Assembly (NCBI RefSeq): GCF_000687475.1
Contig: NC_057319.1
Location: 3,834,001-3,898,000 of the forward strand
DNA from: Ustilaginoidea virens
Lineage: Eukaryota; Ascomycota; Sordariomycetes; Hypocreales; Clavicipitaceae
Length of the DNA: 64,000 nucleotides
Reading direction: 5' to 3'
Shown here: positions 43,856-55,170 of the stretch, in pieces
How the letters are laid out: each line of letters begins with the position of its first letter
How positions within the stretch are numbered: position 1 is the stretch's first letter
Position numbers and translations under genes: made by a program
The notes under the pieces: model-generated
Databases searched by the model: none
The model's input: the letters and a program-made list of their open reading frames with translations, nothing else
Told to the model about the DNA's origin: nothing

Positions 43856-45646
43856 GCAGGGCAGGGAGTCATGTATCGAGTGGTCTTGGGGGATCTGGCC
43901 GATGTGAAAACTGGATGTTTTATCGATTCTGGTGGATTGTGAAACTTGATGATGAACTGAATTCGAACCGTGGAATGACGGGAGCGGCCCAGGTTTATAT
44001 GCTTTTTCATTTTCATTCTCTCACGACGGGTGGGCAGCCAGAGCGGCAAGTCGCAACCAAGAGACTTGGCCGCCTGACCCGCGAGCCAGGGAAGAACAAG
44101 CACAGCCTTGTGCAGAATCGTACGCCGTCTGGCTGCCCGCGTTGGTGCGAATGCATTTCCCGTGAGAGGCTGCTAGCAAACTGCTCTGGACTCTGCAGCT
44201 GGCCGAGAATGGAGAAGACTGTTGCCTAACCGGCCGGGGGTATTGATGCTGGCGCCAAAGGAGGGGGATTGTATGGCGTGGACAAGGAACCGCATCTGCC
44301 TACTCAAGCTGCTTCGTGCCCCCCAGAGTCTCGACTCCCTTAGACCGCCGTGCTGTTGGCCCGTCTTGGGGCCAACTTGGCCTTGTGCTTGTGTCTTTGA
44401 CCCTGCGGTTTCAGGACCCGGCGGCTCGTAAGGTCACGGCGCGACTTGAGGGACGTGCGGATTCGCCAGCCAGCTTCAGGTACCTCCCGTTCCCCGTTGT
44501 CGAGCGGGTCGGCACACCCCCGCTTGAGCCTCAAAACGACGCAAGGGGGGCGCAGAAACAAGACTGCTGATTGGCCGACCCCCGCCCCTTTGTCCCGGTC
44601 CCTATGGGCTTCGGCCCTCCGTCGCCGCCGCCTCCCTGCTGACATAGCTACCCCGCTGTTTTGCTCCCCGCCTGCGTCGGCCTATCACAGGGCGACTCTG
44701 CGGGCGAGCTTGCCCCTGTTGAGTATACCGAGGACGCACCGCGTATGCCGAGCATCCAGGCTATCACCGGCACTAGCAAGTTGAGCCTCATGTGAGTCAT
44801 AGCCTCCCGCTGCTGCAAGCTGCAACGAACCTTTGCCCTGCCCGCGATATCTACTAGCGCTAGCGTGGGCGCTTAGAGCAGCGAGACTGCTTCACCACCT
44901 GGCAGCGAGCGCGTCTTTCGTTGGATGACGCGGATGCAATGAAGCAGAGGGCCACCGCGGCTCCAGCCCACTCGAGGGTGAATACGGGCGAGGAAGGAAT
45001 CAGACTGCATGACCTGGTTCGCCTGCGGCCTTTGAGGCATGCTAAGCGCCAGATGATGCCCGTAAAAATCAAAACTGGAATATCGAGCACTGCATGGATC
45101 CTGTCCAGGGTTGGTTTCCAACCCGGCGAGATATGGATAATCCGGCACGAGTTCGGTCCCCGAACGGGGCAGAATGCAAATCATGTCGTCCGGGACAGGA
45201 CAGCCCTGAGCACGGGTCAAGTCGGGCCAAGGATCTTTTGGACCCGTGACGTTGACACGATAGCGCCCAGGGTAATGGGCCGCATAACGGGCCACAGCAA
45301 ACCGGAATGAATCATGCTCACCAGACGGCCCAGAGAATACGACCGAGCGAATGGCCTCGTCGCATCTCCCGTGGCCAGGCATCAGCCTGGGATGCGTGGC
45401 CCATCCTGCAGAATGGGGTTGCCTAAGCCGTAGATGGGTAATGTCGCGGAGCGGAAATGGAAAATCCCCTGCCTCGGGTTGGGACTGAGGCAGAGTTGCG
45501 TCTGGCTTATACGGGCTGCAAACAAGAGGGCACGTCGGCAAACTTGGCGTCAGTTCTCATGACCATATAGATTGCTAGGTAACCCCCATCCCCAAAAGAC
45601 TCGCTCGCCCTGTCTTCGAGGCAAACCCGCGCCCACGACGTGAGTG
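43792..45646. other. Intergenic, no supported gene
   Basis: A 223-codon minus-strand open frame (44873-45541) lacks recognisable motifs and begins with a non-ATG codon, and an overlapping plus-strand frame is comparable; neither is called. Confidence 0.45.
43820..43857. repeat. (GAGCAC)n microsatellite
   Basis: Five to six tandem GAGCAC units in the region upstream of the small Cys-rich gene. Confidence 0.92.
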
Positions 45647-47578
45647 CTAAAACCCCCCCAGCCCCTCCATCTTCATGGCCATCCCAAACACCCCCTTGAC
45701 CAGCCCCTCGACCCTGCCCGGATCCCCCATGTAGCCCTTGCCGGGCTTCCCCTCGCGGTCCCTCCAGATGCCGTCGGCAGCGACCCGTCCAAACTCGCCC
45801 GTGTTCTGGTTCCGCTCTATGGCCTCGCGCCACTTGGCGCAAACCTCCGCGCTGTCCACCATGACGTTCACCTCGAGGCTGTGGAACCACGACTGCGTGT
45901 CCTGGTTGCCGCTGCCCTGGACGCCCACCGCGCCGTCCGCGATCAGCAGCTTGATGTGGCACGAGCGCGACTTGAACGAGTGGTGGATCGGGTGGTCCTG
46001 GTCCTTGCCCACGTAGTTGTGGATGCGCAGCCGGGCGCGGTGCTCCGGGTCCGGCAGCCGGGCCAGCAGGCGCCGCGCGACCTGGTCGTTGGTGCCGCCC
46101 TGGCCGGGGATCATCTCCCCGAGGTCGTTGTAGCCGAAGCACAGGTAGCAGGTCACCTCGACGCCCCGCGCCAGCGCGGCGACCAGCTCGCGCAGCAGCG
46201 GCGGCGCGTTGAGATCCGGCGTCTGGATGAACACGTCGCGCCGGGCGTTGCGGACGAGCGACAGCCACGCCTCGTTCTGCGGGACGAACCCGTCCCGGGA
46301 GCCGAAGCACCCGTACGGCGGGCGGGACACCAGGGCCATGGGCACGGGGCGGGCCGTCGCCGTGCACACGTAGGGCGTCATTTCGCGGCCGGCCCCGATC
46401 TCCGGCCCGGTCGGCGGGATGGGCTTCTCGACCGCCGCGTTGAGCTTCCGGTTGGCGGCCTGGAGGCGGCTCTCGCCGGGCTTCTCCGCGTAGCTGCTCT
46501 GGACGCGGAGCGTCTCGGCGCCGACGTCGTCGTCGTAGTGCGGGTCGTCGGGCGTGTGCTCCGGCAGGGGCGGGCGGGCCTCGGCGGCAGCCGCCACCAG
46601 GCCGGCGGGGGCATCGCCCGGCGGGGCGCCGTCCTCCGCGCCCCAGCCGTCGCGGCTCTTGGACAGGCCGTCCTCGTCCTCGTCCTCGTCCTCGTGCGGA
46701 GAAGAGGACGGCGCGGGCGGGGGCTCGAGCGCGCGGCCCCACAGGTTGAGCGCCGTGTCGACGAGGCCGGCGACCACGGGGCCCTCGACGTGCACCATCA
46801 TCTCGAGGTTGTCGTTGTCCTGCATGTTGTTGCTCATGACGACGGCGGCGGCGCGGTCCACGACGCAGAACTTGGCGTGCAGCGTGCCCAGCGGCAGGGC
46901 GTGCAGCGTCGCCACCCGCAGGCGCACGTGGGGGATGTCCTCGGGCCGGGGCAGCCGCACCCCGCGCCCGGCGTAGGCGGCCGGCCCGACGGCGTGCCGC
47001 GCGCCCGCCAGGCTGGCCACCCCGGGCGCGTCGTACATGAGGTTGACGGCCACGCGGCGGCCGTCCGCGCCCGCCCGCGCCGACAGCTCGCCCAGCGCGG
47101 CGCTGATGAGGCGCTGCGCCGCCGACGGCGACCACGCGCACGTCACCAGGAAGACCTCGGTCTCGGCGCGCGCCACCAGGTTGGCGCAGTGCCGCACCAC
47201 GTCGGCCAGCGGGGCCACCGCCGTCAGCGGCACCGTGCCGTGCGACCCCATCAGCGGGGGGGACACCAGCCCGGCCAGCGGGTCGGCCTCGAGGCAGCGC
47301 AGCGCGTCGGCAAACGCCTGCAGGAAGAGCGGGCTGGGCGCCGATGGGCCCCAGCTGCCGCACCGTCGCGCCGCCGCCTGCGCCTGCGCCTGCGCCTCCG
47401 TCGACGACGCCTCCGCCGCGCGCTGCTGCTGCTGCTGTTGTGTGGCTCGCCCGCGCCGCGTGCCGCTGCCGTAGAGCTGCTGGGCGATTTCGCCGGGCGG
47501 CCGGGACGGGTCGCGCGCCCACGCGGAGCTGACGGTGGTGGTGGCGGTGCAGAGCTGGACGACGCGGTCGGAGAGCAT
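45647..47578 (-). CDS. Phospholipase D-type (two HKD) protein
   Basis: Intronless, 643 aa. Two HKD motifs define the PLD superfamily: HAKFCVVD (about H234, K236, D241) with a downstream SNN, and HIKLLIAD (about H541, K543, D548) followed by GSGNQD. These should form one active site for phosphodiester cleavage or transphosphatidylation. A Gln/Ala-rich low-complexity stretch (about 47-70) and an acidic Glu-Asp run (about 297-303) interrupt the fold. No transmembrane segment or PX/PH/C2 domain is evident, so it belongs to the bacterial-like or cardiolipin-synthase-like fungal PLD branch and not to Spo14. Substrate unknown. A 25-T run at 47618-47642 lies 40 bp upstream of the start. Confidence 0.88.
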   Translation of the reverse strand: MLSDRVVQLCTATTTVSSAWARDPSRPPGEIAQQLYGSGTRRGRATQQQQQQRAAEASSTEAQAQAQAAARRCGSWGPSAPSPLFLQAFADALRCLEADPLAGLVSPPLMGSHGTVPLTAVAPLADVVRHCANLVARAETEVFLVTCAWSPSAAQRLISAALGELSARAGADGRRVAVNLMYDAPGVASLAGARHAVGPAAYAGRGVRLPRPEDIPHVRLRVATLHALPLGTLHAKFCVVDRAAAVVMSNNMQDNDNLEMMVHVEGPVVAGLVDTALNLWGRALEPPPAPSSSPHEDEDEDEDGLSKSRDGWGAEDGAPPGDAPAGLVAAAAEARPPLPEHTPDDPHYDDDVGAETLRVQSSYAEKPGESRLQAANRKLNAAVEKPIPPTGPEIGAGREMTPYVCTATARPVPMALVSRPPYGCFGSRDGFVPQNEAWLSLVRNARRDVFIQTPDLNAPPLLRELVAALARGVEVTCYLCFGYNDLGEMIPGQGGTNDQVARRLLARLPDPEHRARLRIHNYVGKDQDHPIHHSFKSRSCHIKLLIADGAVGVQGSGNQDTQSWFHSLEVNVMVDSAEVCAKWREAIERNQNTGEFGRVAADGIWRDREGKPGKGYMGDPGRVEGLVKGVFGMAMKMEGLGGF

Positions 47579-48191
47579 GGTGCGCGAGTGCGGGCTGGTT
47601 TGGGTTTCTGTTATTTCTTTTTTTTTTTTTTTTTTTTTTTTTGGATTCTCTGGTTTTCTGCTTTTTGCTGCTGGTGGCTGTCGAATCCGAGGTTGGGTTT
47701 GGCACGCTGGGCGTCGAGGAGACGTCGGCGGCCGACGTCAAGTTAAGCTTCGGCGTGCCTTGGAAGCCCGTCTCGGAAAAGCGGCACGGCATGACGTCGT
47801 AGGGCTGAGCTGCCAACTCGGCCGTTTCAAGGAACAGGCGTCTTGACCTGCAGCTGATCGCCACGATGACGTGGGGCCGCAGCGGACGTGGCAGGGCTGC
47901 ATGGGCCTAGACTCCCAAGACCACGACTCCACGCACTCCGTGCTGCCGTGCTCCGTAGCCCGCCCCATCTCCTGGTCTCTTCGGCAATCGCCCTTACCGT
48001 CAGTGGGGAGTATATTTAGCGCGCCTAACCCCTGAGCTGGCCATAGCCGCATGCGGCCAAGACCCATGGGCAGGTTCCCTCCGACCCCTACACCACCAGC
48101 GGGTCAAAACTTATACACCCCCCCCCCGGTTTCTGCTTCTGCTTCTGCAGCACCATCGTGTTTCACGCACACCCCCCCCCCCGGCTGCTGC
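47579..48191. other. Spacer between PLD and oxidoreductase genes
   Basis: 613 bp with the T25 run at 47618-47642 and C-rich runs near 48119 and 48171. No gene. Confidence 0.55.
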
Positions 48192-49955
48192 TCACGCCGC
48201 CAGAGCGCTGTACATGTTGCCATGCCCAGACAAGTATCCCGCCATGGCCGCCTGGCCCTGCCCGTCCGCCGGCCCGCCCCCCGGCCCGATCGCGTCCTCA
48301 ATCGCCCACGCCACTCGCTCCGCGCCCACCTTTGCTCCTCCAATGTTCGGCGCCGCCGGCCCCAGCTGCATGGCCGACAGCCTGCCCACCACAAACAGCG
48401 GCACGTCCGCCCTCCACCTCAGATCCTCCGTGATGCAGGGAAACCCCCCCACGCTGTCGACGGGGTACTTGGCCCGCATCGTCTGCAGGTACGGCAGCGT
48501 CGCCACGTCGCTCTGCACCCCCGTCGCAAAGTACATGTAGTCGACCGGCGGCACGTCCAGCGGCGGCTCCGTGCGCACCCTCCACACGCCCCCGGTCCCG
48601 GTCCCGGCCCCGGCTCCGTCGCCCGGGGCGCACGGCTCGCACGGCTCAAACACCGCGTCCGCCAGGCTGGTCCGCTCGTGCAGGTGCAGCCGCCCGGCCG
48701 CCGCGTGCTTCTTCAGCTTCCTGTGGAAGAGGGGCGTGAAGCTGCCCCCCCCGCGGGCCTCCTTGATCATGTCCAGCCGTTCCTGGTCCGAGTCGGCGAG
48801 CCAGAACTTGGCCTGCTCCGCGTTCTTGTACTTGCCCATCCACTCGAGGTCGACGTCAAAGTGCTTGACGCGGCACGGCCCGCGCATGATGTGGAAGACC
48901 TGGCCGACGCCCCGGCGGATGGCCAGGTCGGCCAGCTGCGCAGAGGTGAGCCCGCCGCCGACGATGAGCACCGTCGTCGGGCGCCCCGACGCCATGCGCT
49001 GCCGCACCAGGGGGTCCGGGAACGTCTCGATCTGCAGGCTGTGGCAGGCCTGCGGCGGGGCGGCCGGCATGGAGGGCGTCCTGGGAATCTCGGGCTTGTT
49101 GCCCGGCCCGACGGCGAGAACGACGGTCCTGGCGTGCAGCTGCCGCGCAGACGCCGTCGTCAGCGTGAACAGAGGCTGGTCATCCGAGACGCCGCCCACG
49201 ACGCCGCCCACGACGCCGTAGTCCAGGTCGACAAGCACGTCCTTTCGCACAATGTCGCCGACGAGCGCGTACCGCCGAGCGACCTGCTGGCAGTGGTCGC
49301 GGAACAAGGACTGCGAGGGCGTGTAGTAGTCGTTTCGCTCTCTCAAGTTGATGGCAACACGCGCCTCCTGTCTTTTGTTTCGGTGAGCTCGCACGGTTTC
49401 TCGTGCCGCCATCGGAGGCATCTCATTTTGAAAGAGAAGTGGAGGGGGGGGGGGGAGGGGGTGAGGACCAAGGTGGACTCACTTCTTCCCGCAATGCTGC
49501 TGGCTCCTCTTCCTCCCATGCTTGCTCATCTCCCTGCCCACGCAGTTTCGGATCTCGACCAGCTCGCGCTCCCGCTCCTCCGCGTACGCGTGGGCCAGGA
49601 GCGAGTCCCGGTCCAGCGGGTCGACGTGCCACAGCATCGGGCTGCGCAGGTGCGAGATGTCGTACAAGCCAAAGAGCTCGTTCCACCTGCCCAGCCACTG
49701 GTCGTCGGTGCCGTCCAGCACCAGCATCTTGTACTCGGGGCGGACGCTGCGCCGCGCCGCCGACACCTTGCCGCTCCTGACGTGCTTTAGGCTCATGCTG
49801 CGGCCGTACTTGTTGATCCAGTGGAAGCGGCGGTGCTCCTCGTCGGTGAAGAGGGCGGCGGGAGTGTGCTCGCGGAGACGGGCTGCGGTGGCGAGGCCGG
49901 CCGGGCCGGCGCCCACGACGACGACGTCGTAAACCTGCGCTTCCTCTTCCTCCAT
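48192..49955 (-). CDS. FAD/NAD(P)-dependent oxidoreductase (flavin monooxygenase type)
   Basis: Two exons, 49955-49483 and 49371-48192, with a 111-bp intron (GTGAGT...AAAAG) give 550 aa. The N-terminal Rossmann motif VVVVGAGPAGLATAARL (FAD, Gly 15/17/20) and a second VLIVGGGLTSAQLADLA (NAD(P), about 292-308) are clear. Conserved-looking blocks between them include WHVDPLDRDSLLAHAY and YYTPSQSLF. This arrangement matches the ornithine/lysine hydroxylase-like (FAD_NAD_binding) monooxygenases of fungi, but no siderophore gene is adjacent, so a specific substrate is not inferred. The ATG at 49955 is the first before the FAD motif. The acceptor choice is set by phase; a nearby CAG 4 bp downstream would break the frame. 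The intron has a C-run in the sense direction. Confidence 0.86.
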
Positions 49956-51030
49956 TGCACGGAGCACTGCTCTCGGCGGGGGGTGCTTTGTTGTTGTTGC
50001 TGTTGTTTGGATGGCGCAGACCGAAGAGGGACCAGGAGGAGGGGGGGGGGATGGCGTGGGTTTCCGGATGCATCAGGGCAACACTTGCGCTGGGTAGAAA
50101 GGCAGCACGGCCGGCAAATATACAGTTGGCCTCGGAGCTGGCGAGAACCCTAATGAGTCGCTTTGTCGGCGTGCCGCCGCATGACCCTGATGGTCAAGGT
50201 GGCCATCAGGGTTTTGAACTCTGGGGCAAGGCCATGCCGCCACGCAGGTGAGCGCGCGAGCCGCCTCTACCATTTTCGCCAACGGCTCTTTTCTTGCTTG
50301 TGGGCATGCTGGATCCTATGCAATTGTGTATTCGTCACAGTCCAAGAGGCCCAATGGATCTGCAGCTTGTTTCTTGGTGTGGCGACAATGACGCAAGGTG
50401 TCGACTTGGGACTGAACCCCGACACGAACGTAACCCCTGCATCTCGAAGCCGCAGCTGAGCTTACCAGTCTCCTCAGCAGACCACTGCCCAGCCCGGGCA
50501 TCATCGAAATACCGTCATTCTCATCTAGTAGTCGTTGCATGAATATCCGCGACTTGGCTCCAGGCACGCAGGGGGCTGCATGCCGCCACCAAGCTGCCCA
50601 TCCATCGCCATCAACCACGCGTTCCGTATCAAACGTCTTCCCTCGCAGTTTCGGGGCACCAGCACCAGCCCATCTAGACGTAGTCTTCCCCCTCCCCCCC
50701 AAAAGCACCGTCCCGGAAGCACAGCTGGACACGGCACCCAAGCAAGCACGCGCACGCTGAAATGCATCTGTATTTTTCCCATCCCGTAACCACTATCGAT
50801 ACATGGGCCCGCGGCCAAAAACCTCAAAGTCGAGCGATACCGTCGTCGCACGTCGCCGGGCAATTATGCAAGTCATGCTCCATAGCGCCGCTTCGCAATC
50901 AAAGAGTCGAGCTCTGCTGCTTTGCTTCGTACCCTTCCCCCGCCCCGCGGCATCATAGCGAGAAGGAAAAAGAGAAAAAAAAAATCAACTCGCTCGCATT
51001 TAAGCTCTCACTCGCAGGACAAATATTGAC
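49956..51030. other. Intergenic, no supported gene
   Basis: About 1.1 kb with short open frames on both strands but no motif. Some poly-A/poly-T near 50960-50985. Confidence 0.5.
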
Positions 51031-51405
51031 TTATGCGCCCCCGACGAGAATCTGGTTGATGGGAATGTGAACTGAAGGCCCACCCACAGCGCCTGGTTAG
51101 TTTGCGCAGCCACGGCCAGAGGGCAGCAGGGGGCGGTGCGTACTCAGCTTGACGACGTATCCGACGACTCCCATGATGACGAATCCGGTACCGACGGCCT
51201 GGCAGATCTTGACGAATTCCTTTTGGTCGGCTGTTGCGGTACCAAGTTAGCGATGGCCAAGGGGGGGAGGGCGACAAAGCTCAGGGGGGGGGGGGGGAGG
51301 GGGTTGGTGGCAGAACGCACGCTTCTGGCACTTGTTCATGAATTGGACGCCGTCCTTGACAAACTGGCTGGGCGCTTCGACGAGCTCCTGGATTTGATCG
51401 GCCAT
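51031..51405 (-). CDS. SSS1: Sec61 gamma / Sss1 translocon subunit, 3 exons
   Basis: Sec61 gamma homologue, the tail-anchored clamp subunit of the ER protein-translocation channel. Exons 51405-51321, 51230-51144, 51071-51031 code for 70 aa, the normal length; introns are 90 and 72 bp, GT-AG. The protein begins MADQIQELVEAPSQFVKDG, passes NKCQKPDQKEFVKICQAVG, and has the single membrane helix (GTGFVIMGVVGYVVKL) before IHIPINQILVGGA at the C-terminus. Each junction restores the highly conserved family sequence, so all three boundaries are secure. Intron 1 carries a C14 run in the sense direction. The gene is housekeeping and its 3' end faces an unassigned spacer. Confidence 0.96.
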
Positions 51406-52826
51406 GGTGCGGGATGAGGGTGGCGGGATGATGGGGGAGCAAGGAGATTGTTGAATTGAATCGTTGCATGCATCAGACAACGTGCCGGTGCGCCTGTCTA
51501 GCTGTCCTCAACTGGGGCTGGCTGGAACCTGCGGGCGGGGGCGGAAAAAGCCAGCTCCGGGCGCTCTGGTTTGCTGAGAGAGTCTGGTGGGTCTGCCGTC
51601 CCTATGTACTCTGTCTGTACTGTGGCTGTGGCGTCTGGTGGTACTTTTCTGGCCCTTTTGGGGTTTTTTTTTTTTTTTTTTTTTTTTCCCTCCCCTTGCC
51701 CGACTCCTTCCAGAGCAGTGAGCTTCATTCCATCGCGTCAGATCCCCGAGGCACGCACGACTTGCGCATCCGCGACTCGTCGTCATGTTGCAGCCGAAAC
51801 GCCAAGCAGAAAGACGACCTGCAACGCAGCGAGATGCGTGTGTCTCGACATCAGGACCGATGAGAACGAACCGTTGCAGGGCACATGCACCCCTCCTGCA
51901 CAGAGCATGATATCTGGCCCCGTTCTGGTCCCGTTCCCTTTTGGCGACGGTACCGAGCACATTCGACGGGGAGGGCAGTTCAACCCCAGATACCAGACGC
52001 GTCTGGAATGCTGCCAGTCAAGCATGCAGCGCCGCCCGTAATCCGTGCGACGAGCGATTGAGCAGGACTGGTCCTTCCTGAAGCAACGGGTGACGCCACG
52101 GCTCGCAGCGCCACATCCTGGAGCTCAGGACAGCAGGCCGAGGAGAAAAAGGGGAGGTCTGGATGCACCGACACACCAACGAAACAATTCGATTCGTAGC
52201 CGTACAATGCGTAATGCCAAGTAAATGCTGCTTCGCCGGCGTGTCGTCGTCCATCACGTCTTGCCGCTCCACTCGCCCAACCAAGCGCACTCGGCATCAG
52301 CCACTATTCTCTTCATTACTATCCCTCTCGTCATCATAAAAGTTGGCCAAGTCACGTTCCACCACAAGACGCAGCCCATCTATGCATGCCGCTCTTGACA
52401 AGACACGTCCATCTTCTACTCTCACACAGCAAACATCTTGGCCCCTTCCTCCCCCAAAACAACCCCCCTCACTCTCACTGCCTTCTTTGTAATCCCCATA
52501 CACCCGCGCTTCCTATCGCGCCGACAATTGCTCGACGGGTAGGCCATGTGAATGCAAGTCACGGACCAGAGGCGAAGCACGCTGCACCAGCTTGTCGAGG
52601 CTCAGGCGGCTGCTGTCTTGGTCCACTGTTCCTCGCTGCTTCTGCCGTTGCTTCCTCGGCCGGAGGACTTGATCGTCTCCGAGCAAGTCTGGGTCGGCTT
52701 GCATGCTGCGTCGACAATGCTGGCCTCTGATTCTCTGCTGCTGCAGGACAGGCTCAGACAATGACTCCCGCGATAGCTATCTCGGCTGGCTGATGCGCTC
52801 GACGCAGTCCCTCGGTCAGTTTCGCT
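51406..52826. other. Intergenic, no supported gene
   Basis: Contains a T24 run at 51664-51687. A minus-strand open frame at 52513-52761 (LDKLVQRASPLVRDLHSHGL) could be an unspliced alternative 3' exon of the STRAP-like gene or a short separate gene; I could not join it convincingly. Confidence 0.45.
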
Positions 52827-54052
52827 CTACTCCGCAGACCGTTCAGCACCGCCCCGCCACAGCCCGTAGTCCCCCTCGCAGTTTTTCCACATCTTGATCG
52901 TGCCGTCCTCCGACGCCGTGGCGTACAGCTTGCCGTCGGGGGAAAACGCAATGGACCAAATAGGGCCGTGGTGACCCTTGTGCGTGTCGAGCTCGACCTC
53001 GTCGTCGTACCGAATCACCTTGGCCCAAGTTCCTGGCTCCTCTCCAACCACGAGTTTGCGTCCCTTGACGTCCAGCCCGACGCTCGCAATCGAGTATGGC
53101 AGCACGATGCGCTTCATCTCGTCCATCGCTTGGTCGCCTCCCCAAAAGTAGACAGTTTTGCCTGCCGAGACTGCCAGTACCGGCTTGCCGCCGCCAATGT
53201 CGGTTGGAGAAGCACACTCGGGTGCCACGGAAACGACTTCGCACGACTTGATCTCCCTGTCCAGCATCTCGTGCTTGATGCACGCTCTGCTAGGCAAGTC
53301 CAGCCAACGAATGCTCTTGTCAGACGCCGTGACGATAATGTTGGGGTCTCTGGTCCAGCAGATGAATTTGATCGAGCTCGTGTGGACGCCTTTTCCAATC
53401 TCAAAGCCAGCCGCGGCAGGAATCGTCGCAGGTGTTCCGGGGTTGCCGTTGGTCAGTTCTGCCAGGTCGAAAACGCGCAGCTTCTTCTCCATGCCGCCCG
53501 TGGCAATGAGGTCCGAGTTGTCGGGAGGGTAGGCAACGGCTCGGACAATGTGATCATGCTGAATACTGTAGAGCAGCTCTCCGGTGTGTGTGTCCCAAAT
53601 CTTGCTGCGGCTGCGTGTTAGGGACCAACGTTTGCCGGGTGTTCAAGGGAACGGGACAACGACATACGCCGTAAAGTCGGCTGACGCGGTGGCGGCATTT
53701 GAGGCATCAGGACTCAGCCTGGCTTGCCAGACTGCACCTTTGTGGCCGATAAACGTCCCGATCCTAACCGCCTGTCGTTAGTCGGAAACATGCCGAGTTC
53801 AACCTATCAACGTACCAATCTCCTGTGACACCGTCTCGGAGCATGGGATTGCCATCTGTTACTCTTTTTTTTTAGCCATCATTGAATTAAAATAGACCAT
53901 GCAAATGTGCCAAGCAGCAACCAACCTTTACACGCGGAAATCATGTAATACGTCTCCTCCTTTTCCAGAGGCGAGAAGCTCATATGCGGCACGGGTCGAG
54001 AGTGCCCATGGCAAGTCAGGGGCACGTATTGACGAGGAGCGTCAGAAGCCAT
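52827..54052 (-). CDS. STRAP/Unrip-type WD40 protein, 4 exons
   Basis: WD40 protein of the serine-threonine kinase receptor-associated protein family (Unrip), 346 aa, usual length. Exons 54052-53926, 53855-53816, 53763-53668, 53604-52827; introns 70, 52 and 63 bp, GT-AG with CTAAC branches in the last two. The N-terminus MASDAPRQYVPLTCHGHSRP, VTGDWIGTFIGHKGAVWQ, and ASADFTAKIWDTHTGELLYS match the family, and about six WD repeats can be counted (GHKGAVW, ADFTAKIWD, ASDKSIRWLD, ASEDGTIKMWK). In fungi the role is not settled; animal members act in SMN complex and translation control. Its start faces the Doa1 homologue across a 1.1-kb divergent interval. A C-terminal alternative exon is possible. 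Confidence 0.9.
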
Positions 54053-55170
54053 CGCTGCTAAGAAGTGGTAGGCGCAACAATCGCAGAAACTAGAAGCGGC
54101 CGGGTTCGGAAATTTCTGCAAGGCAACCGCCAAAAACTTGGACGAGCTGTAGCAATTGTGAATAGAACTAGAGTGCAAGGCTTCTGGTCGAAAGCTCGTG
54201 GGCTCTGCTGCGGGACGTCGTTGGAATGTCGTGGGGAGGTCGTTGCGGTCGTCAAGTCATAACAGTGAACGAAAGGAATTCAGTCAAGAGTCAAGCTTTG
54301 CAGGCAAACGACGGCTACAGGTAACGTGCTTGCAGCCCGAAATGCTAACGAAAGAAAACCTGCGGCAGCGTGGGAATGAAGGGGTTAGTAGAACAAGGAG
54401 TGTGCATGCGCGGTTGTAGAAGTCGTGAGCAGTTGGCCAAGCCTGGCTCGGATTTGCCGGTGAGCTTGGTGGGCACCGAGGAGTCAGGACGATGAAAACG
54501 GGACAAATGGGCAGTTTGATAAAAGCGGTGGGTGTTGTGGTGTTGGCGCCTGGCAGGGCAGAAAGACCCACCTCCACCTCTGCGTAACTGAAATCACAGA
54601 ATGGCGGCTGCGGCGACAAAACGTGCGGCTCAGCCAGGCAGGCAAGTTGAGCTTTGGGAAGGTGCGGCCCAGGGACTGCAATATGCAGCGTAAACCATGC
54701 AATCATCTCGTCACAGTAACTGTCTTCAAAAGAGGCACGGCACAAACAACCGCAGCCTTTTTCCCACTTCTGCACACAAATTACTTGGCTGTGATTCCAT
54801 GATTGAATGATTGATGGTTTGGTTTGGCTTGGGTTGCTCTCACCGCATCCTCTCTCCGTCTGCGGAGGGCACAATGGGTCTGGTTCTGGTCTGGCTCTGC
54901 GCCACAGGAGGCGGGGTGGTTAAGCCGGGACCCCGCAATGGCCCTGGCCCTGATCATCATCTCCAAGCTCCATCAGCTTCCATCAGCATCTGTTTCTTTG
55001 CGTGACGCACGCATTTGCTCCAGTGCTCCACCAAAGCTTCACCAAAGCTTCCGTCTCCCGGTGCCACCAGACTGAACCAGATTGTTTGCTGCTCCCCCCG
55101 ACATCTCCTACATCGTGCGGGCCATTGTATCCAGGGCAAACTCTGCTCTGCAACCAAGCAGGATAGGACA
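54053..55170. promoter_or_regulatory. Divergent intergenic region between STRAP-like and Doa1 genes
   Basis: A 1.1-kb interval between two WD40-protein genes transcribed away from each other, so it should contain both promoters. No specific factor site is claimed. A minus-strand open frame within it is GC-driven and not called. Confidence 0.5.

Noticed and set aside
44873..45541. 223-codon minus-strand frame
   Set aside because: Begins at TTG, no motif, plus strand also open; not supported.
45644..47746. 700-codon plus-strand open frame opposite the PLD gene
   Set aside because: GC-rich shadow without motifs; the minus strand carries two HKD motifs.
48051..49790. 579-codon plus-strand open frame opposite the oxidoreductase gene
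   Set aside because: Shadow of a GC-rich coding region; the Rossmann motifs are on the minus strand.
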